The notes beneath the pieces were generated by a model that did no database searches, was not told the DNA's origin, and worked only from the letters and a program-made list of their open reading frames with translations. The translations under genes and the position numbers were made by a program. A DNA stretch of 64,000 nucleotides. It comes from Bacteroidaceae bacterium. GTDB lineage: Bacteria; Bacteroidota; Bacteroidia; Bacteroidales; Bacteroidaceae. The first letter of the stretch is position 1; each line of letters begins with the position of its first letter. The stretch spans positions 1 through 64,000 of the forward strand of contig JAFRTJ010000067.1 of the NCBI GenBank assembly GCA_017427185.1, given 5' to 3'. Shown in pieces: positions 45,097 to 53,426 of the stretch.

Positions 45097-45267
45097 ATGA
45101 AAACTACAGAATATATAATCCCCCGAATGAAAACCATAGAGCTTGGCTCACGTGCAATTGCTCTTAACCAGATGAGTCCTCAAGCAAAGGACAGCAATCC
45201 ATATAACAAGGAAACTGACGATGGCGACCTGGTAAAGGATGCTGGCGCATGGGGTGATGAGTGGTAA
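45097..45267 (+). CDS. Small peptide 2 (56 aa) following the second tail protein
   Basis: Begins 'MKTTEYIIPRMKTIELGSRA' and ends 'DAGAWGDEW'. Like peptide 1 it lacks a signal peptide, carries an early Tyr-x-x-Pro, and ends in an acidic Trp-containing tail. It lies 63 nt after the tail gene and 33 nt before a strong terminator, the same order as cassette 1. Role unknown. Confidence 0.6.
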   Translation: MKTTEYIIPRMKTIELGSRAIALNQMSPQAKDSNPYNKETDDGDLVKDAGAWGDEW

Positions 45268-45300
45268 AACAACTCCGTACATAATAATACAGCAAATCAA

Positions 45301-45336
45301 GAAATCCCTCCAGTAATCTGGGGGGATTTCTTTTTT
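45301..45336 (+). terminator. Strong intrinsic terminator
   Basis: A 13-bp stem (45301-45313 with 45318-45330, one G-U pair) with a TAAT loop is followed by six T. It closes the tail-protein/peptide region. Confidence 0.92.
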
Positions 45337-45366
45337 GTGAACTGTATTGTATTCGTTAGCATATAA

Positions 45367-45394
45367 GATGACGATAACGATGACGATGACGAGG
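45367..45394. repeat. Hexamer repeat, GATGAC type
   Basis: GATGAC, GATAAC, GATGAC, GATGAC follow one another directly. It lies between the terminator and the heptamer array. The complementary motif (GTCATC/GTCAAC) recurs on the far side at 45778-45833, in inverted orientation. Confidence 0.8.
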
Positions 45395-45435
45395 AATCCT
45401 GCACTTGAGCACCTCCCAATCAATCAGTAAATGTT

Positions 45436-45638
45436 TAAATGGTAAATCGTAAATGGTAAATGGTAAATGGTAAATGGTAAATCGTAAATGGTAAATGGTA
45501 AATCGTAAATGGTAAATGGTAAATCGTAAATGGTAAATGGTAAATCGTAAATGGTAAATGGTAAATCGTAAATGGTAAATCGTAAATGGTAAATCGTAAA
45601 TGGTAAATGGTAAATCGTAAATGGTAAATGGTAAATGG
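45436..45638. repeat. Heptamer minisatellite, 29 units
   Basis: Exactly 29 copies of TAAAT(G/C)G in 203 bp. A 21-bp higher-order unit (TAAATCG then two TAAATGG) is visible through most of the array. It lies between genes, so length changes by slippage would not break a protein. A reading frame through it on the minus strand (45435-45671) is an artefact of the 7 x 3 period. Confidence 0.97.
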
Positions 45639-45738
45639 TAAATGTGAGATGTGTGTCCTGCTGGAGTGCAAGAACTACTTAGCTACTTCAGAAACTTCTG
45701 TACTCTAACTCGAACGTTTTTGGGGCAGATAGAAAAGA

Positions 45739-45768
45739 AAGGGTTGGTGAAAGAAATCGCCAACCCTT
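45739..45768 (-). terminator. Terminator for the GH78 gene
   Basis: AAGGGTTGG (45739-45747) pairs perfectly with CCAACCCTT (45760-45768). On the minus strand it is followed by TCTTTTCT. It sits about 65 nt after the GH78 stop. Confidence 0.75.
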
Positions 45769-45777
45769 AGCTTTTAT

Positions 45778-45833
45778 GTCAACGTTAACGTATCGTCAAT
45801 GTATCGTCAACGTCATCGTCAACGTCATCGTTG
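45778..45833. repeat. Hexamer/dodecamer repeat, GTCAAC-GTCATC type
   Basis: Units GTCAAC, GTTAAC, GTCAAT, GTCAAC, GTCATC, GTCAAC, GTCATC run up to the GH78 stop codon, with a 12-bp period in the second half. They are related to the reverse complement of the hexamers at 45367-45394. Confidence 0.8.
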
Positions 45834-45834
45834 A

Positions 45835-48438
45835 TTACACTTCTACCGTATACTTGCCAGCCTTGTAATCCTTGGATTCTGTCTCGCCAGGAAGAGTAAC
45901 GGTTGCTGTGGCACCTTCTGGGATGGTGAAGTTCCAAACCCACTTGTCGCCATCATAGTTCCACTCGCTCTTGATCAAGCCAGCAGCCGAGTTGTACTCA
46001 GCAGAGACGGAACCCAGACGCTTGTCAGGAACGGGCTTCATGATGATGTGCTTGAATCCAGGCTCAGCAGGATCAGCAGCAATGCCAGCAGCGGTCTCCC
46101 ATATCCACTCGCACACACATCCGTAGGCATAGTGGTTGAAACTGTTCATGCCCTGGGGGCCCATGCCTTTATCCAACATGTAACTGTTCCAACGCTCCCA
46201 AATGGTGGTGGCACCGTTGTCAACTGAATAGAGCCAGCTGGGGTTCTTGTGCTGGAAGAGCAGTTCGTAAGCAATGTCAGCCATGCCGTTCTCTGTCAAT
46301 GTGGCCATCAGGATGGAAGTGCCAAGGAAACCAGTCTGGAGGCAATTCTCGTGAGCCTTGAAATTCTCACGCAGACGGGCTATCATGTTCTCCTTTGCCT
46401 CGCCTTCCACAAGCTGATTCTTCAGAGCGAAGAGGGCAGGGGTCTGCATGGTGTTGAGAATCTCGATCTTGAACTCGCCGTTCTCGTTGAGGAAGTTCTC
46501 GCAGAGGTATGCCTTAGCGTCCTCGACCATCTTCTGGTACGTACTGGCATCACGGCCTGTGGCACCAGCCATGTCGCGCATCATGCCAGCATCGATGGCC
46601 CAATAGGAGGCACTTAGATAGTTCCAGTATGCGATGGCTTCAGGAAGTGGACCGTTGGGGCCATGAGACCTGCCGCTGCAACTCTCCAGAGGCTCGTAGC
46701 TCAGCCAGTCTGCCCATTGGTAATTGCCATTCTCAGCGCTCAGGGTCTGGTGGTCGTACTTCGTGTCATTAATGTGGTTCATGAACTTATCCATTGCCTC
46801 CCAGTTTTCGTTGACGATATCTGTGTCGCCAAATTGTTTCCATACCGTCCAGGGAACGATGATACCTGCATCAGCCCATCCCAGACGCATCATGTCGCCA
46901 TGACCGCTTCCATCGCCAGCTCCATACTGAGCCATGGGGGCTACGCCTGGGTAAGCACCTGTGGGAGACTGGGTGTCGCGCATGTCACGCATCCACTTGT
47001 GGAAGAATCGGTCTGTGTTGGCAAAGAATGTACCCGTCTCAGTGAAGACCTGCGTATCAGCTGTCCATCCCAGACGTTCGTTGCGCTGAGGGCAGTCTGT
47101 GCTGACGCTAAGATAGTTGGAACGCTGACCCCAGATGGTATTTGAGATCAGTTTGTTCACGTCCTCGCTGCCTGTAGTAATCTTGCCAATCTCCAGATCT
47201 TGAGCGATACTGGTAACAGGAACAGACTGGATGGAGCGAATGGATACCTCATCAGTGGCTGTGATGGAAACCAGGCGATAGCCGAAGAATGTGCAATGGG
47301 GATAGAAGCTGACGTAATCGTTGGAAGGAGCGAATGTGTACTCCAGACGCATTCCCTTTTCAGCGATACGCAGATTCTGGCGGTGGCAGCTTCCCTCAGG
47401 ACCATCCATACCGCGGCTCTTGGCTCCATTTCCATCGTTTAGGAGTTCAGAAGGAAGACAGGTAAGAACAGTTCCCTCGTTGGCCTTGAAAACAAAGGAA
47501 GGAACGCCAGAACAGTTCTGACCGAAGTCAACAACCAGTGTCTCACCAGGTTTCACCGTCATTTCTTCTCCATTAGCAAACTCTTGACTGATTACTACCT
47601 TGCCGTATTCCTCCTCTGTGGCACCCTCGATGTCGCTCCAAAGATAAGCTTTAACAGGATTGAGTGCAAGGTCCTGACGCAGATAGACTTCAGCTCCATC
47701 GGAAGGAAGAATCTCGCCGTTGAACTCGTTGTTAAGTTCAGGAGCAGAGAGCTTCTCTGGAGTGTCGAATCCTGGCAACTCGCGAGCATCATACTCCTCA
47801 CCGTCAAAGATAGCAGCATGCTTGACTGGACCGGCTATGCCTGCCTTCCAGTTATCGAGATCAGTTCCATAGAGTTTCTTTGTTCCATCAGCATAGGTCA
47901 GTTCCACCACGCCGCGGAAAGCAACCTTCTTGCCTATCATTCCCTCGTGTCCTCCAGGCGTGATGATCTTATCTGCCCACCATCCAGGAGTCACTTGAAC
48001 AGCCAACTCATTCTCAGCATTAGCTTTTGTCACGAAAGCATCCGTGATGTCGTAGGTGAACGAACGTTTTGTCTTGGCGTAATGCGTGAAGCCAGGTTTC
48101 AGGAATTCTTTGCCGATGGGTTTCTTGTTCACGTAAAGTTCGTAGACACCCAACCCAGTAGTCATCCATTTTGCAGACTTTACCTTCTGCTCATTCTTCA
48201 GTGTAGAGAGGAACCAGCTTGCCCCATCAGCGGCACGGAAATTGCCATCTGTCACCACATTCGTCACTACAGGCGCATTGGCGGCCGAGATCCAGACAGA
48301 AGCATCCCAGGCTGAGTCATCAAGAGCTTCAGCACGTGTCCCATACTCAGACTTGGCTGGGGGATTGCATGAACAGACAGAAGTGATCAACAATGCAGCA
48401 CATGCAAGGCTTTTCAACGTTTTGATTTTAGTTTTCAT
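45835..48438 (-). CDS. Alpha-L-rhamnosidase lipoprotein, GH78
   Basis: It removes alpha-linked L-rhamnose from plant or bacterial glycans. 867 residues; the signal ends at a cysteine pair 'SVCSCNPPAKSEYG', probably a lipobox. N-terminal beta domains ('WMTTGLGVYELYVNKKPIG', 'PGFTHYAKTKRSFTYDITD') precede an (alpha/alpha)6 barrel with 'STDCPQRNERLGWTADTQVF', the GH78 catalytic acidic region. A C-terminal beta-sandwich ends in 'YKAGKYTVEV'. The promoter is at 48535-48542. The gene stands alone. Confidence 0.92.
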   Translation of the reverse strand: MKTKIKTLKSLACAALLITSVCSCNPPAKSEYGTRAEALDDSAWDASVWISAANAPVVTNVVTDGNFRAADGASWFLSTLKNEQKVKSAKWMTTGLGVYELYVNKKPIGKEFLKPGFTHYAKTKRSFTYDITDAFVTKANAENELAVQVTPGWWADKIITPGGHEGMIGKKVAFRGVVELTYADGTKKLYGTDLDNWKAGIAGPVKHAAIFDGEEYDARELPGFDTPEKLSAPELNNEFNGEILPSDGAEVYLRQDLALNPVKAYLWSDIEGATEEEYGKVVISQEFANGEEMTVKPGETLVVDFGQNCSGVPSFVFKANEGTVLTCLPSELLNDGNGAKSRGMDGPEGSCHRQNLRIAEKGMRLEYTFAPSNDYVSFYPHCTFFGYRLVSITATDEVSIRSIQSVPVTSIAQDLEIGKITTGSEDVNKLISNTIWGQRSNYLSVSTDCPQRNERLGWTADTQVFTETGTFFANTDRFFHKWMRDMRDTQSPTGAYPGVAPMAQYGAGDGSGHGDMMRLGWADAGIIVPWTVWKQFGDTDIVNENWEAMDKFMNHINDTKYDHQTLSAENGNYQWADWLSYEPLESCSGRSHGPNGPLPEAIAYWNYLSASYWAIDAGMMRDMAGATGRDASTYQKMVEDAKAYLCENFLNENGEFKIEILNTMQTPALFALKNQLVEGEAKENMIARLRENFKAHENCLQTGFLGTSILMATLTENGMADIAYELLFQHKNPSWLYSVDNGATTIWERWNSYMLDKGMGPQGMNSFNHYAYGCVCEWIWETAAGIAADPAEPGFKHIIMKPVPDKRLGSVSAEYNSAAGLIKSEWNYDGDKWVWNFTIPEGATATVTLPGETESKDYKAGKYTVEV

Positions 48439-48534
48439 GTTGTAATATATTTAATAATGTATGAATTGAATATTCTTCCTTATCGTTGATGGACATAAGT
48501 GCAAATCAATGCATAATTCACCAATTTAACATCG

Positions 48535-48542
48535 CAAAGATA
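48535..48542 (-). promoter_or_regulatory. -7 box for the GH78 gene
   Basis: CAAAGATA reads TATCTTTG on the minus strand, about 97 nt before the ATG. Other parts of the 48439-48741 spacer show only AT-rich sequence, the plus promoter and a 22-bp duplication. Confidence 0.65.
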
Positions 48543-48648
48543 ATGCAGATTTTTGAAAAATAAAAATTTTGCCCATAAAATTCACATTTTCATCGTGTTC
48601 AACGATACGGAAAAAAGCGTTGAAGTTGCAATTCCGTTTGCCTCTTGT

Positions 48649-48679
48649 TTTGTTGGTATTATAATAATCGCTATCTTTG
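48649..48679 (+). promoter_or_regulatory. Promoter for the acyltransferase gene
   Basis: TTTG (48649-48652), a 19-bp spacer, TATCTTTG (48672-48679). Confidence 0.75.
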
Positions 48680-48689
48680 CAGACAAAAT

Positions 48690-48725
48690 AATTACCTTAT
48701 TAAGCCAAAACAATTACCTTATTAA
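48690..48725. repeat. 22-bp direct duplication in the leader
   Basis: AATTACCTTATTAA occurs at 48690-48703 and 48712-48725, start to start 22 bp, in the leader between the promoter and ATG of the acyltransferase gene. The sequence is unrelated to the CRACRYGTTG arrays. Confidence 0.8.
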
Positions 48726-48741
48726 AACGTAGAATCGACTC

Positions 48742-49830
48742 ATGCAATCAAAACCTCATTACGACATTCTTGATGCCTTGCGTGGCGTGGCTGCTATAGC
48801 AGTAGTGTGTTATCACCTCTTCGAGGCAATCGCTTTCTCTGCTGGCGATCCTGAGCAGAAGATGATCCACGGATTCCTTGCTGTCGACTTTTTCTTCATT
48901 CTGAGTGGTTTCGTCATGGGGTACGCCTATGACAACCGCTGGGGAAGCATGTCGCTTGGCGGATTCATACGTCGACGCCTGATTCGTCTCCATCCGATGG
49001 TCGTGATGGGAGTCGTGATAGGTCTGGTGGCCTTCGTGTCGCAGGGCTCCCTTCGATGGGATGGCACCCACGTGGACCTTTCCACCGTTCTCTGGTGTGC
49101 TCTGCTTGGTCTCTTCCTGATTCCTTCTTTTGGCCATCTCGACGTGAGGGGAAACACAGAGATGTTCCCTCTGAATGGCCCCCATTGGAGCCTTTTCTTC
49201 GAGTACATAGGCAGTTTGATTTATGGACTTTTCCTGCATCGCCTTTCAACACGCGCCCTTGGATGCTGGGTCTTCGTTGCTTTGGCTCTCTTGCTTGGAA
49301 ATGCACTTCAGATGGGGGAAGGGCATATCGCATACGGATGGTCCTCAGAGCCTCTCAACATTTGGGGCGGTTTCCTTCGCCTTTCGTTTGGTTATCCTAT
49401 GGGCCTTCTGCTGGCGCGATTGTTTCAGCGTGCACAACCAGCTCCTATGGACAAAGCCATCTTCCCGCTGTGCTCATTGGCCGTTCTGGCCCTGCTCTGC
49501 ATTCCCAACCTGAAGAACTTCAGCCTCTACTACCAGATTCTTTGCGTTGGCGTCTTCTTCCCCACGATTATTTGGCTGGGTGCTCGTGGAGTCGTGGAGG
49601 GGCAGGTGAAACGTACAGCCTCCCTCCTGGGGCGCATCTCTTATCCACTCTATGCCATTCACTATCCCCTCATCTACATGTATATACGTTGGCTGAATGA
49701 TGGAGTTACCCCCTTTGGCATGTCTGCCTGGTGTACTCCTGTCTCAATCTTCTGCACGGCTGTTATTGCCGCCTACTTCATCATGAGGTATTACGATGAG
49801 CCTCTTCGCGAGTGGCTTTCTCGCAAATGA
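48742..49830 (+). CDS. Membrane acyltransferase 3 family protein
   Basis: An OafA/YrhL-like integral membrane O-acyltransferase that modifies cell-surface polysaccharides or other glycans. 362 residues with about ten hydrophobic segments. The family signature 'DALRGVAAIAVVCYHLFE' (with catalytic His) is at residues 11-28; 'FFFILSGFVMGYAY' and 'RRRLIRLHP' follow. The C-terminus ends 'YYDEPLREWLSRK'. Substrate unknown. A hairpin terminator lies 73 nt downstream. Confidence 0.88.
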   Translation: MQSKPHYDILDALRGVAAIAVVCYHLFEAIAFSAGDPEQKMIHGFLAVDFFFILSGFVMGYAYDNRWGSMSLGGFIRRRLIRLHPMVVMGVVIGLVAFVSQGSLRWDGTHVDLSTVLWCALLGLFLIPSFGHLDVRGNTEMFPLNGPHWSLFFEYIGSLIYGLFLHRLSTRALGCWVFVALALLLGNALQMGEGHIAYGWSSEPLNIWGGFLRLSFGYPMGLLLARLFQRAQPAPMDKAIFPLCSLAVLALLCIPNLKNFSLYYQILCVGVFFPTIIWLGARGVVEGQVKRTASLLGRISYPLYAIHYPLIYMYIRWLNDGVTPFGMSAWCTPVSIFCTAVIAAYFIMRYYDEPLREWLSRK

Positions 49831-49867
49831 GAGGTTATGACGTGGGATTGTTCATGTTGTTGGGGGG

Positions 49868-49939
49868 AGTCCGACGTGTACGGACTGTCAGTCCGACAAG
49901 TGCAAACTCCCAGTCCGACACGTTCGGACTGGGAGTTTG
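49868..49939. repeat. 22-bp periodic array D (3 divergent units, with hairpins)
   Basis: AGTCCGAC begins at 49868, 49890 and 49912, an exact 22-bp step. The cores CGACGTGTAC, CGACAAGTGC and CGACACGTTC match the arrays at 18050, 38587 and 59238 loosely, but the linkers differ. AGTCCG/CGGACT pairs also let each unit fold. The array starts 37 nt after the acyltransferase stop codon. Confidence 0.75.
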
Positions 49940-49945
49940 ACCTTT
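49903..49945 (+). terminator. Terminator after the acyltransferase gene
   Basis: CAAACTCCCAGTCCGA (49903-49918) pairs perfectly with 49924-49939 over 16 bp, loop CACGT, followed by ACCTTTTTCC. It is built from the last units of array D. Confidence 0.8.
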
Positions 49946-49964
49946 TTCCTTCTTTCCTGCCTTG

Positions 49965-50037
<73 letters not shown>

Positions 50038-50047
50038 AAAAGCGATG

Positions 50048-50055
50048 CAAAGGTA
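50048..50055 (-). promoter_or_regulatory. -7 box for tRNA-Thr
   Basis: CAAAGGTA reads TACCTTTG on the minus strand, 10 nt before the mature 5' end. No clear -33 element. Confidence 0.65.
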
Positions 50056-50094
50056 GTTCTTTTTTTGAATATAGAAAAGAAATAGCTTCTTTTT

Positions 50095-50126
50095 TTTGTC
50101 AAGGTAAACGGAAATGTGTAATTTTG
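50095..50126 (+). promoter_or_regulatory. Promoter for mltG
   Basis: TTTG (50095-50098), 20-bp spacer, TAATTTTG (50119-50126). It is divergent from the tRNA promoter. Confidence 0.75.
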
Positions 50127-50198
50127 CGAGTCAAATGAAGGCTTTCCCCACTTCTGCTGATGCAAAAAGGGGTGGGCAAGACCTTGTAAGAAACTGAA

Positions 50199-51209
50199 AT
50201 GGAAAAGAAGAAGAAAACGATCCTGATAGTTGCATTCGCAGTAAGCATAGTGGCAACAATTGTTCTGCTTGCCCTGGAGTGGACGACCACCATGCATAAG
50301 ATGAACACTTCTGAGCAGACGGAATTCATATATATTGATGGGGATGATGACTTGGACTCAGTTCGAGTGAAATCGAAGCTCGCGTGGCGGTTCGACTGGT
50401 TAAGTAAGATGATGACGTATCGCGTGAGAACGGGTCGATACAGCATCCTGCCAGGCGAGAAGAGTCTGGCGCTCTTCCGCAAACTGAGAAACGGTCAGCA
50501 GGAACCTTGCAACCTGACGATTCCCAACGTGCGTACTATGGAGCAGATGGCTGCATATCTTGGAAATCACCTGATGATGGACTCCATCCAGTTTGCTGAA
50601 GCTTTCATGGACTCCAGCTACATCTCTCGTTACGGCTATACGAAGGAGACGCTTCCTGCGCTCTTTATCCCCAATACCTACGAAGTATATTGGGACGTCA
50701 GCATGGATGGCTTCATGAAACGGATGGAGCGCGAGAACAAGAGCTTCTGGAACAAAGAACGTGAGGAGAAGGCTAAGCGGACAGGATGCAGCCACATCGA
50801 GATAGCCACGCTGGCGAGTATCGTTGATGAGGAGACAGCAAACAATGCTGAGAAGCCTATGGTGGCAGGCATGTATATCAATCGACTGCATCGTGGCATG
50901 CTCTTGCAGGCAGACCCAACGGTAAAGTTCGCTTTGGGAGACTTCTCGCTACGCAGAATCTATTTCGACCACTTGACTGTGGACAATCCCTACAACACGT
51001 ACCGCTATGCTGGCCTTCCTCCTGGACCTATCCGCACAGCCAGCATAGTCGGAATCGATGCCGTATTGAACTATGTGGAACATCCTTATTTATTTATGTG
51101 CGCGAAAGAGGATTTCAGCGGTACCCACAACTTTGCCGCAACCTACAGCGAGCATATCAAAAACGCCAAAAGGTATTCTCAGGCGCTGAATAAAAGGGGT
51201 GTGAGATGA
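50199..51209 (+). CDS. mltG: Endolytic murein transglycosylase (MltG/YceG)
   Basis: It cuts nascent peptidoglycan strands in the periplasm and sets their length. One N-terminal membrane helix (about residues 5-28), a LysM-like segment near residue 80, then the YceG domain: 'ASIVDEETANNAEKPMVAGM', 'INRLHRGMLLQADPTVKFA' and 'YNTYRYAGLPPGPI'. In E. coli the first motif is IVEKET, with Glu218 catalytic; here that position reads Asp ('IVDEET'), next to two Glu residues. Length is normal (336). Confidence 0.9.
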   Translation: MEKKKKTILIVAFAVSIVATIVLLALEWTTTMHKMNTSEQTEFIYIDGDDDLDSVRVKSKLAWRFDWLSKMMTYRVRTGRYSILPGEKSLALFRKLRNGQQEPCNLTIPNVRTMEQMAAYLGNHLMMDSIQFAEAFMDSSYISRYGYTKETLPALFIPNTYEVYWDVSMDGFMKRMERENKSFWNKEREEKAKRTGCSHIEIATLASIVDEETANNAEKPMVAGMYINRLHRGMLLQADPTVKFALGDFSLRRIYFDHLTVDNPYNTYRYAGLPPGPIRTASIVGIDAVLNYVEHPYLFMCAKEDFSGTHNFAATYSEHIKNAKRYSQALNKRGVR

Positions 51210-51251
51210 AAAAAAGATGTCTCCCTGAAGGCAAGGAAACGCAAAAAGTTG

Positions 51252-51259
51252 TAACTTTG
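51252..51259 (+). promoter_or_regulatory. -7 box for the second GH99-like gene
   Basis: TAACTTTG, 27 nt before the ATG at 51287; -33 element not clear. Confidence 0.6.
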
Positions 51260-51286
51260 TAGCATCATAATCCAAAAACTGACCCA

Positions 51287-53263
51287 ATGAAAAAGTATTT
51301 TGCACTCTTGAATACCATCGTCCTGACATTCGTGATACATATGCCCCTACAGGCGCAAGAGATTGATCCCATGAGTGATACGTGGGTTTGCAATGATGGG
51401 CTGGGCCGTGTGGTAGCCAGCATGGATCGAGGTGTGACCCGTAAGCAGGTGGACGAGAATTGCCAGGTTGGCATGTTCTATTATGTCTGGCACGGTCAGC
51501 ATGGTGCTGAGGTGAAGGACATCACTCGTTTGCTGGAGGCAGACCCTGTTAACCCTGCTTGGGGGAGCGTGAATCAGTTCCATTGGGGAGGCAAACCAGC
51601 GATGGGATACTACACGGGAGGTGACAGGTTCATCGTGGCGCACCACATGCAGCAACTGATGGATGCAGGGATAGACTTCTATTTCTTCGATGTGACGAAT
51701 GCTTTCACATATGATGCTCAAGTGCAGGTCGTGATGGACGAAATAGATCGCCGCATGAAATTGGGGCTGAAGTATCCCAAACTGGCATTCCTTCTCCACT
51801 CGAGCAGCGAAAAGACAAGTCTGCATCTCTACGAGAAATGGTATAAGAACAAACCAGAAAACGACCACTACTGGTTTTATTGGAATGGCAAACCCTTGAT
51901 GATGATGGACTACGAAGCTCGAAAGACTTGCGACGCAGCCGTGAGAAACCATTTCACCCTTCGCGGCAGTTGGGCTTGGGAAGAAGGTGAAGACAAATGG
52001 CCCTGGCTTGCTTATTATCCCCAAAACTATAATTTCAGCAACGAGACGGGAAAGAAAGTATATGAGCAGATGACTGTAGCAACTGCCATGCATCCAGTTT
52101 CCAAGATAGGGAAGAGCTACAGCGGAGGATCAGAACCTGCCGTAAACAAGTACGGACTTACTGCGCGTACCAGTCGAGGCGCATTCTTTGAGGAACAGTT
52201 CAAGCAAGCCATAAAGATGCATCCCAGAGTGCTCATGCTCACCCAATGGAACGAATGGATGGCACAGCGCTTCGTGACAGATGAGAGCAACAAAGCGTTG
52301 ACACGGCCAGGCGCAACTCCCAAGGCGGGAGAGACATACTTTGTGGATGTTTATAATCAGGAATTCAATCGTGACATAGAACCCAGCAGCGAGAGCCTGA
52401 TCCGCGATAATTATTACATGCAGCTCGTAAGCAACGTCCGCAAGTATCGTGGAGCGAGAGAGATTCCTGTGCCTGAAGCCTGCAAGAGCATCGATTTATC
52501 AGGTGATTTTGCACAATGGGACGATGTGACTCCATCCTTTATCGACGAACCAGGTGACTGCGAGTACACCAGTTCGACTGCACAGAAGGCAGAAAGCCTG
52601 AAACGCAGGACAAACGACATCGTCCTTTGCAAGGTGGCAAAAGATGCTGACAGCCTCTACTTCTACGTGCAGTCAACCAAGCATCTTATAGCTCCCAGCA
52701 TATCGAATGCTGAAACATGGATGACTCTCCTGCTCAATAGCGACATGAATTACTCAAATGGTTGGGAAGGCTATGACTATATGATAAGTCGAAGCGGAAC
52801 AAGTGATCATTATTATATATACACTTGGAATGGGGAGACGCAGAAATGGGACGAAGGGAAGGAAATCAGTTGGATAAAATATGCCAACAAGATGATGCTT
52901 TCGATGGCGAAAAGCGATGTTGCCCTGGAGAGTGACGTAGACTTTGACTTCAAATGGATAGACAATACCCCCAAGAACACGACTGAGATTCTGGATTTCT
53001 TGTGCAATGGTGATGTGGCTCCAAATGCCCGCTTTAATTATCGATATAAAGGTAGCAAGCTGGTTTCCCCAGAGAGTGATGCTCTGCAACACGTTGATGC
53101 ATCTGGCAAGCGTGCCCGCGTCGAGGTTTACAACCTCTCAGGCGTTAAGATGATGACAGCTGTCTGTTCTACCTCTTTGAAGGGATTGGGACAATTGTGT
53201 CTCCCTCAGGGCACCTATTTGGCCAAATTCGGAAACAAGAGCAAAAAGTTCACAAAGAAATAA
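51287..53263 (+). CDS. Secreted GH99/GH71-like protein with C-terminal carbohydrate-binding-like domain and T9SS-like tail
   Basis: 658 residues with a signal peptide ending at 'PLQAQE'. Residues 50-370 form a barrel like the GH71/GH99 group ('VGMFYYVWHGQHGA', 'DAGIDFYFFDVTNAFTY', 'MLTQWNEWMAQRFV' with conserved Glu). Residues about 405-600 look like a CBM9-type beta-sandwich ('SIDLSGDFAQWDDVTP', 'DADSLYFYVQSTKHL'). The end 'VEVYNLSGVKMM...GTYLAKFGNKSKKFTKK' is a longer type IX secretion sorting domain. It is related by its 'WNEW' motif to the protein at 1276-2553. Substrate unknown. Confidence 0.75.
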   Translation: MKKYFALLNTIVLTFVIHMPLQAQEIDPMSDTWVCNDGLGRVVASMDRGVTRKQVDENCQVGMFYYVWHGQHGAEVKDITRLLEADPVNPAWGSVNQFHWGGKPAMGYYTGGDRFIVAHHMQQLMDAGIDFYFFDVTNAFTYDAQVQVVMDEIDRRMKLGLKYPKLAFLLHSSSEKTSLHLYEKWYKNKPENDHYWFYWNGKPLMMMDYEARKTCDAAVRNHFTLRGSWAWEEGEDKWPWLAYYPQNYNFSNETGKKVYEQMTVATAMHPVSKIGKSYSGGSEPAVNKYGLTARTSRGAFFEEQFKQAIKMHPRVLMLTQWNEWMAQRFVTDESNKALTRPGATPKAGETYFVDVYNQEFNRDIEPSSESLIRDNYYMQLVSNVRKYRGAREIPVPEACKSIDLSGDFAQWDDVTPSFIDEPGDCEYTSSTAQKAESLKRRTNDIVLCKVAKDADSLYFYVQSTKHLIAPSISNAETWMTLLLNSDMNYSNGWEGYDYMISRSGTSDHYYIYTWNGETQKWDEGKEISWIKYANKMMLSMAKSDVALESDVDFDFKWIDNTPKNTTEILDFLCNGDVAPNARFNYRYKGSKLVSPESDALQHVDASGKRARVEVYNLSGVKMMTAVCSTSLKGLGQLCLPQGTYLAKFGNKSKKFTKK

Positions 53264-53390
53264 GAAAACGATGTATGCACGAAAAGAACGTGTAATTTCA
53301 TTTCGGACAACACATTCCCTCCAGTAAGCTTTCTTGTCATAGCTGAATGATTTTTTTTACAGACTAAAGGAAAGTTTAGAATAAATTTCG

Positions 53391-53398
53391 TAATTTTG
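53391..53398 (+). promoter_or_regulatory. -7 box for the sulfation operon
   Basis: TAATTTTG, 28 nt before the ATG at 53427. The -33 region is weak, which may mean an activator is needed. It is the only promoter found for the five genes up to 59230. Confidence 0.6.
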
Positions 53399-53426
53399 CA
53401 CGAGTTTAATCTAAATTAAGGATAAT

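Noticed and set aside
43504..45267. Confirmed RiPP biosynthetic cluster
   Set aside because: The two peptides look precursor-like, but no maturase, protease or dedicated exporter is present nearby, so only the pairing is reported.
45435..45671. 78-aa repetitive reading frame
   Set aside because: It exists only because 21 bp of the heptamer array is a multiple of three; it has no start context and no neighbours on that strand.
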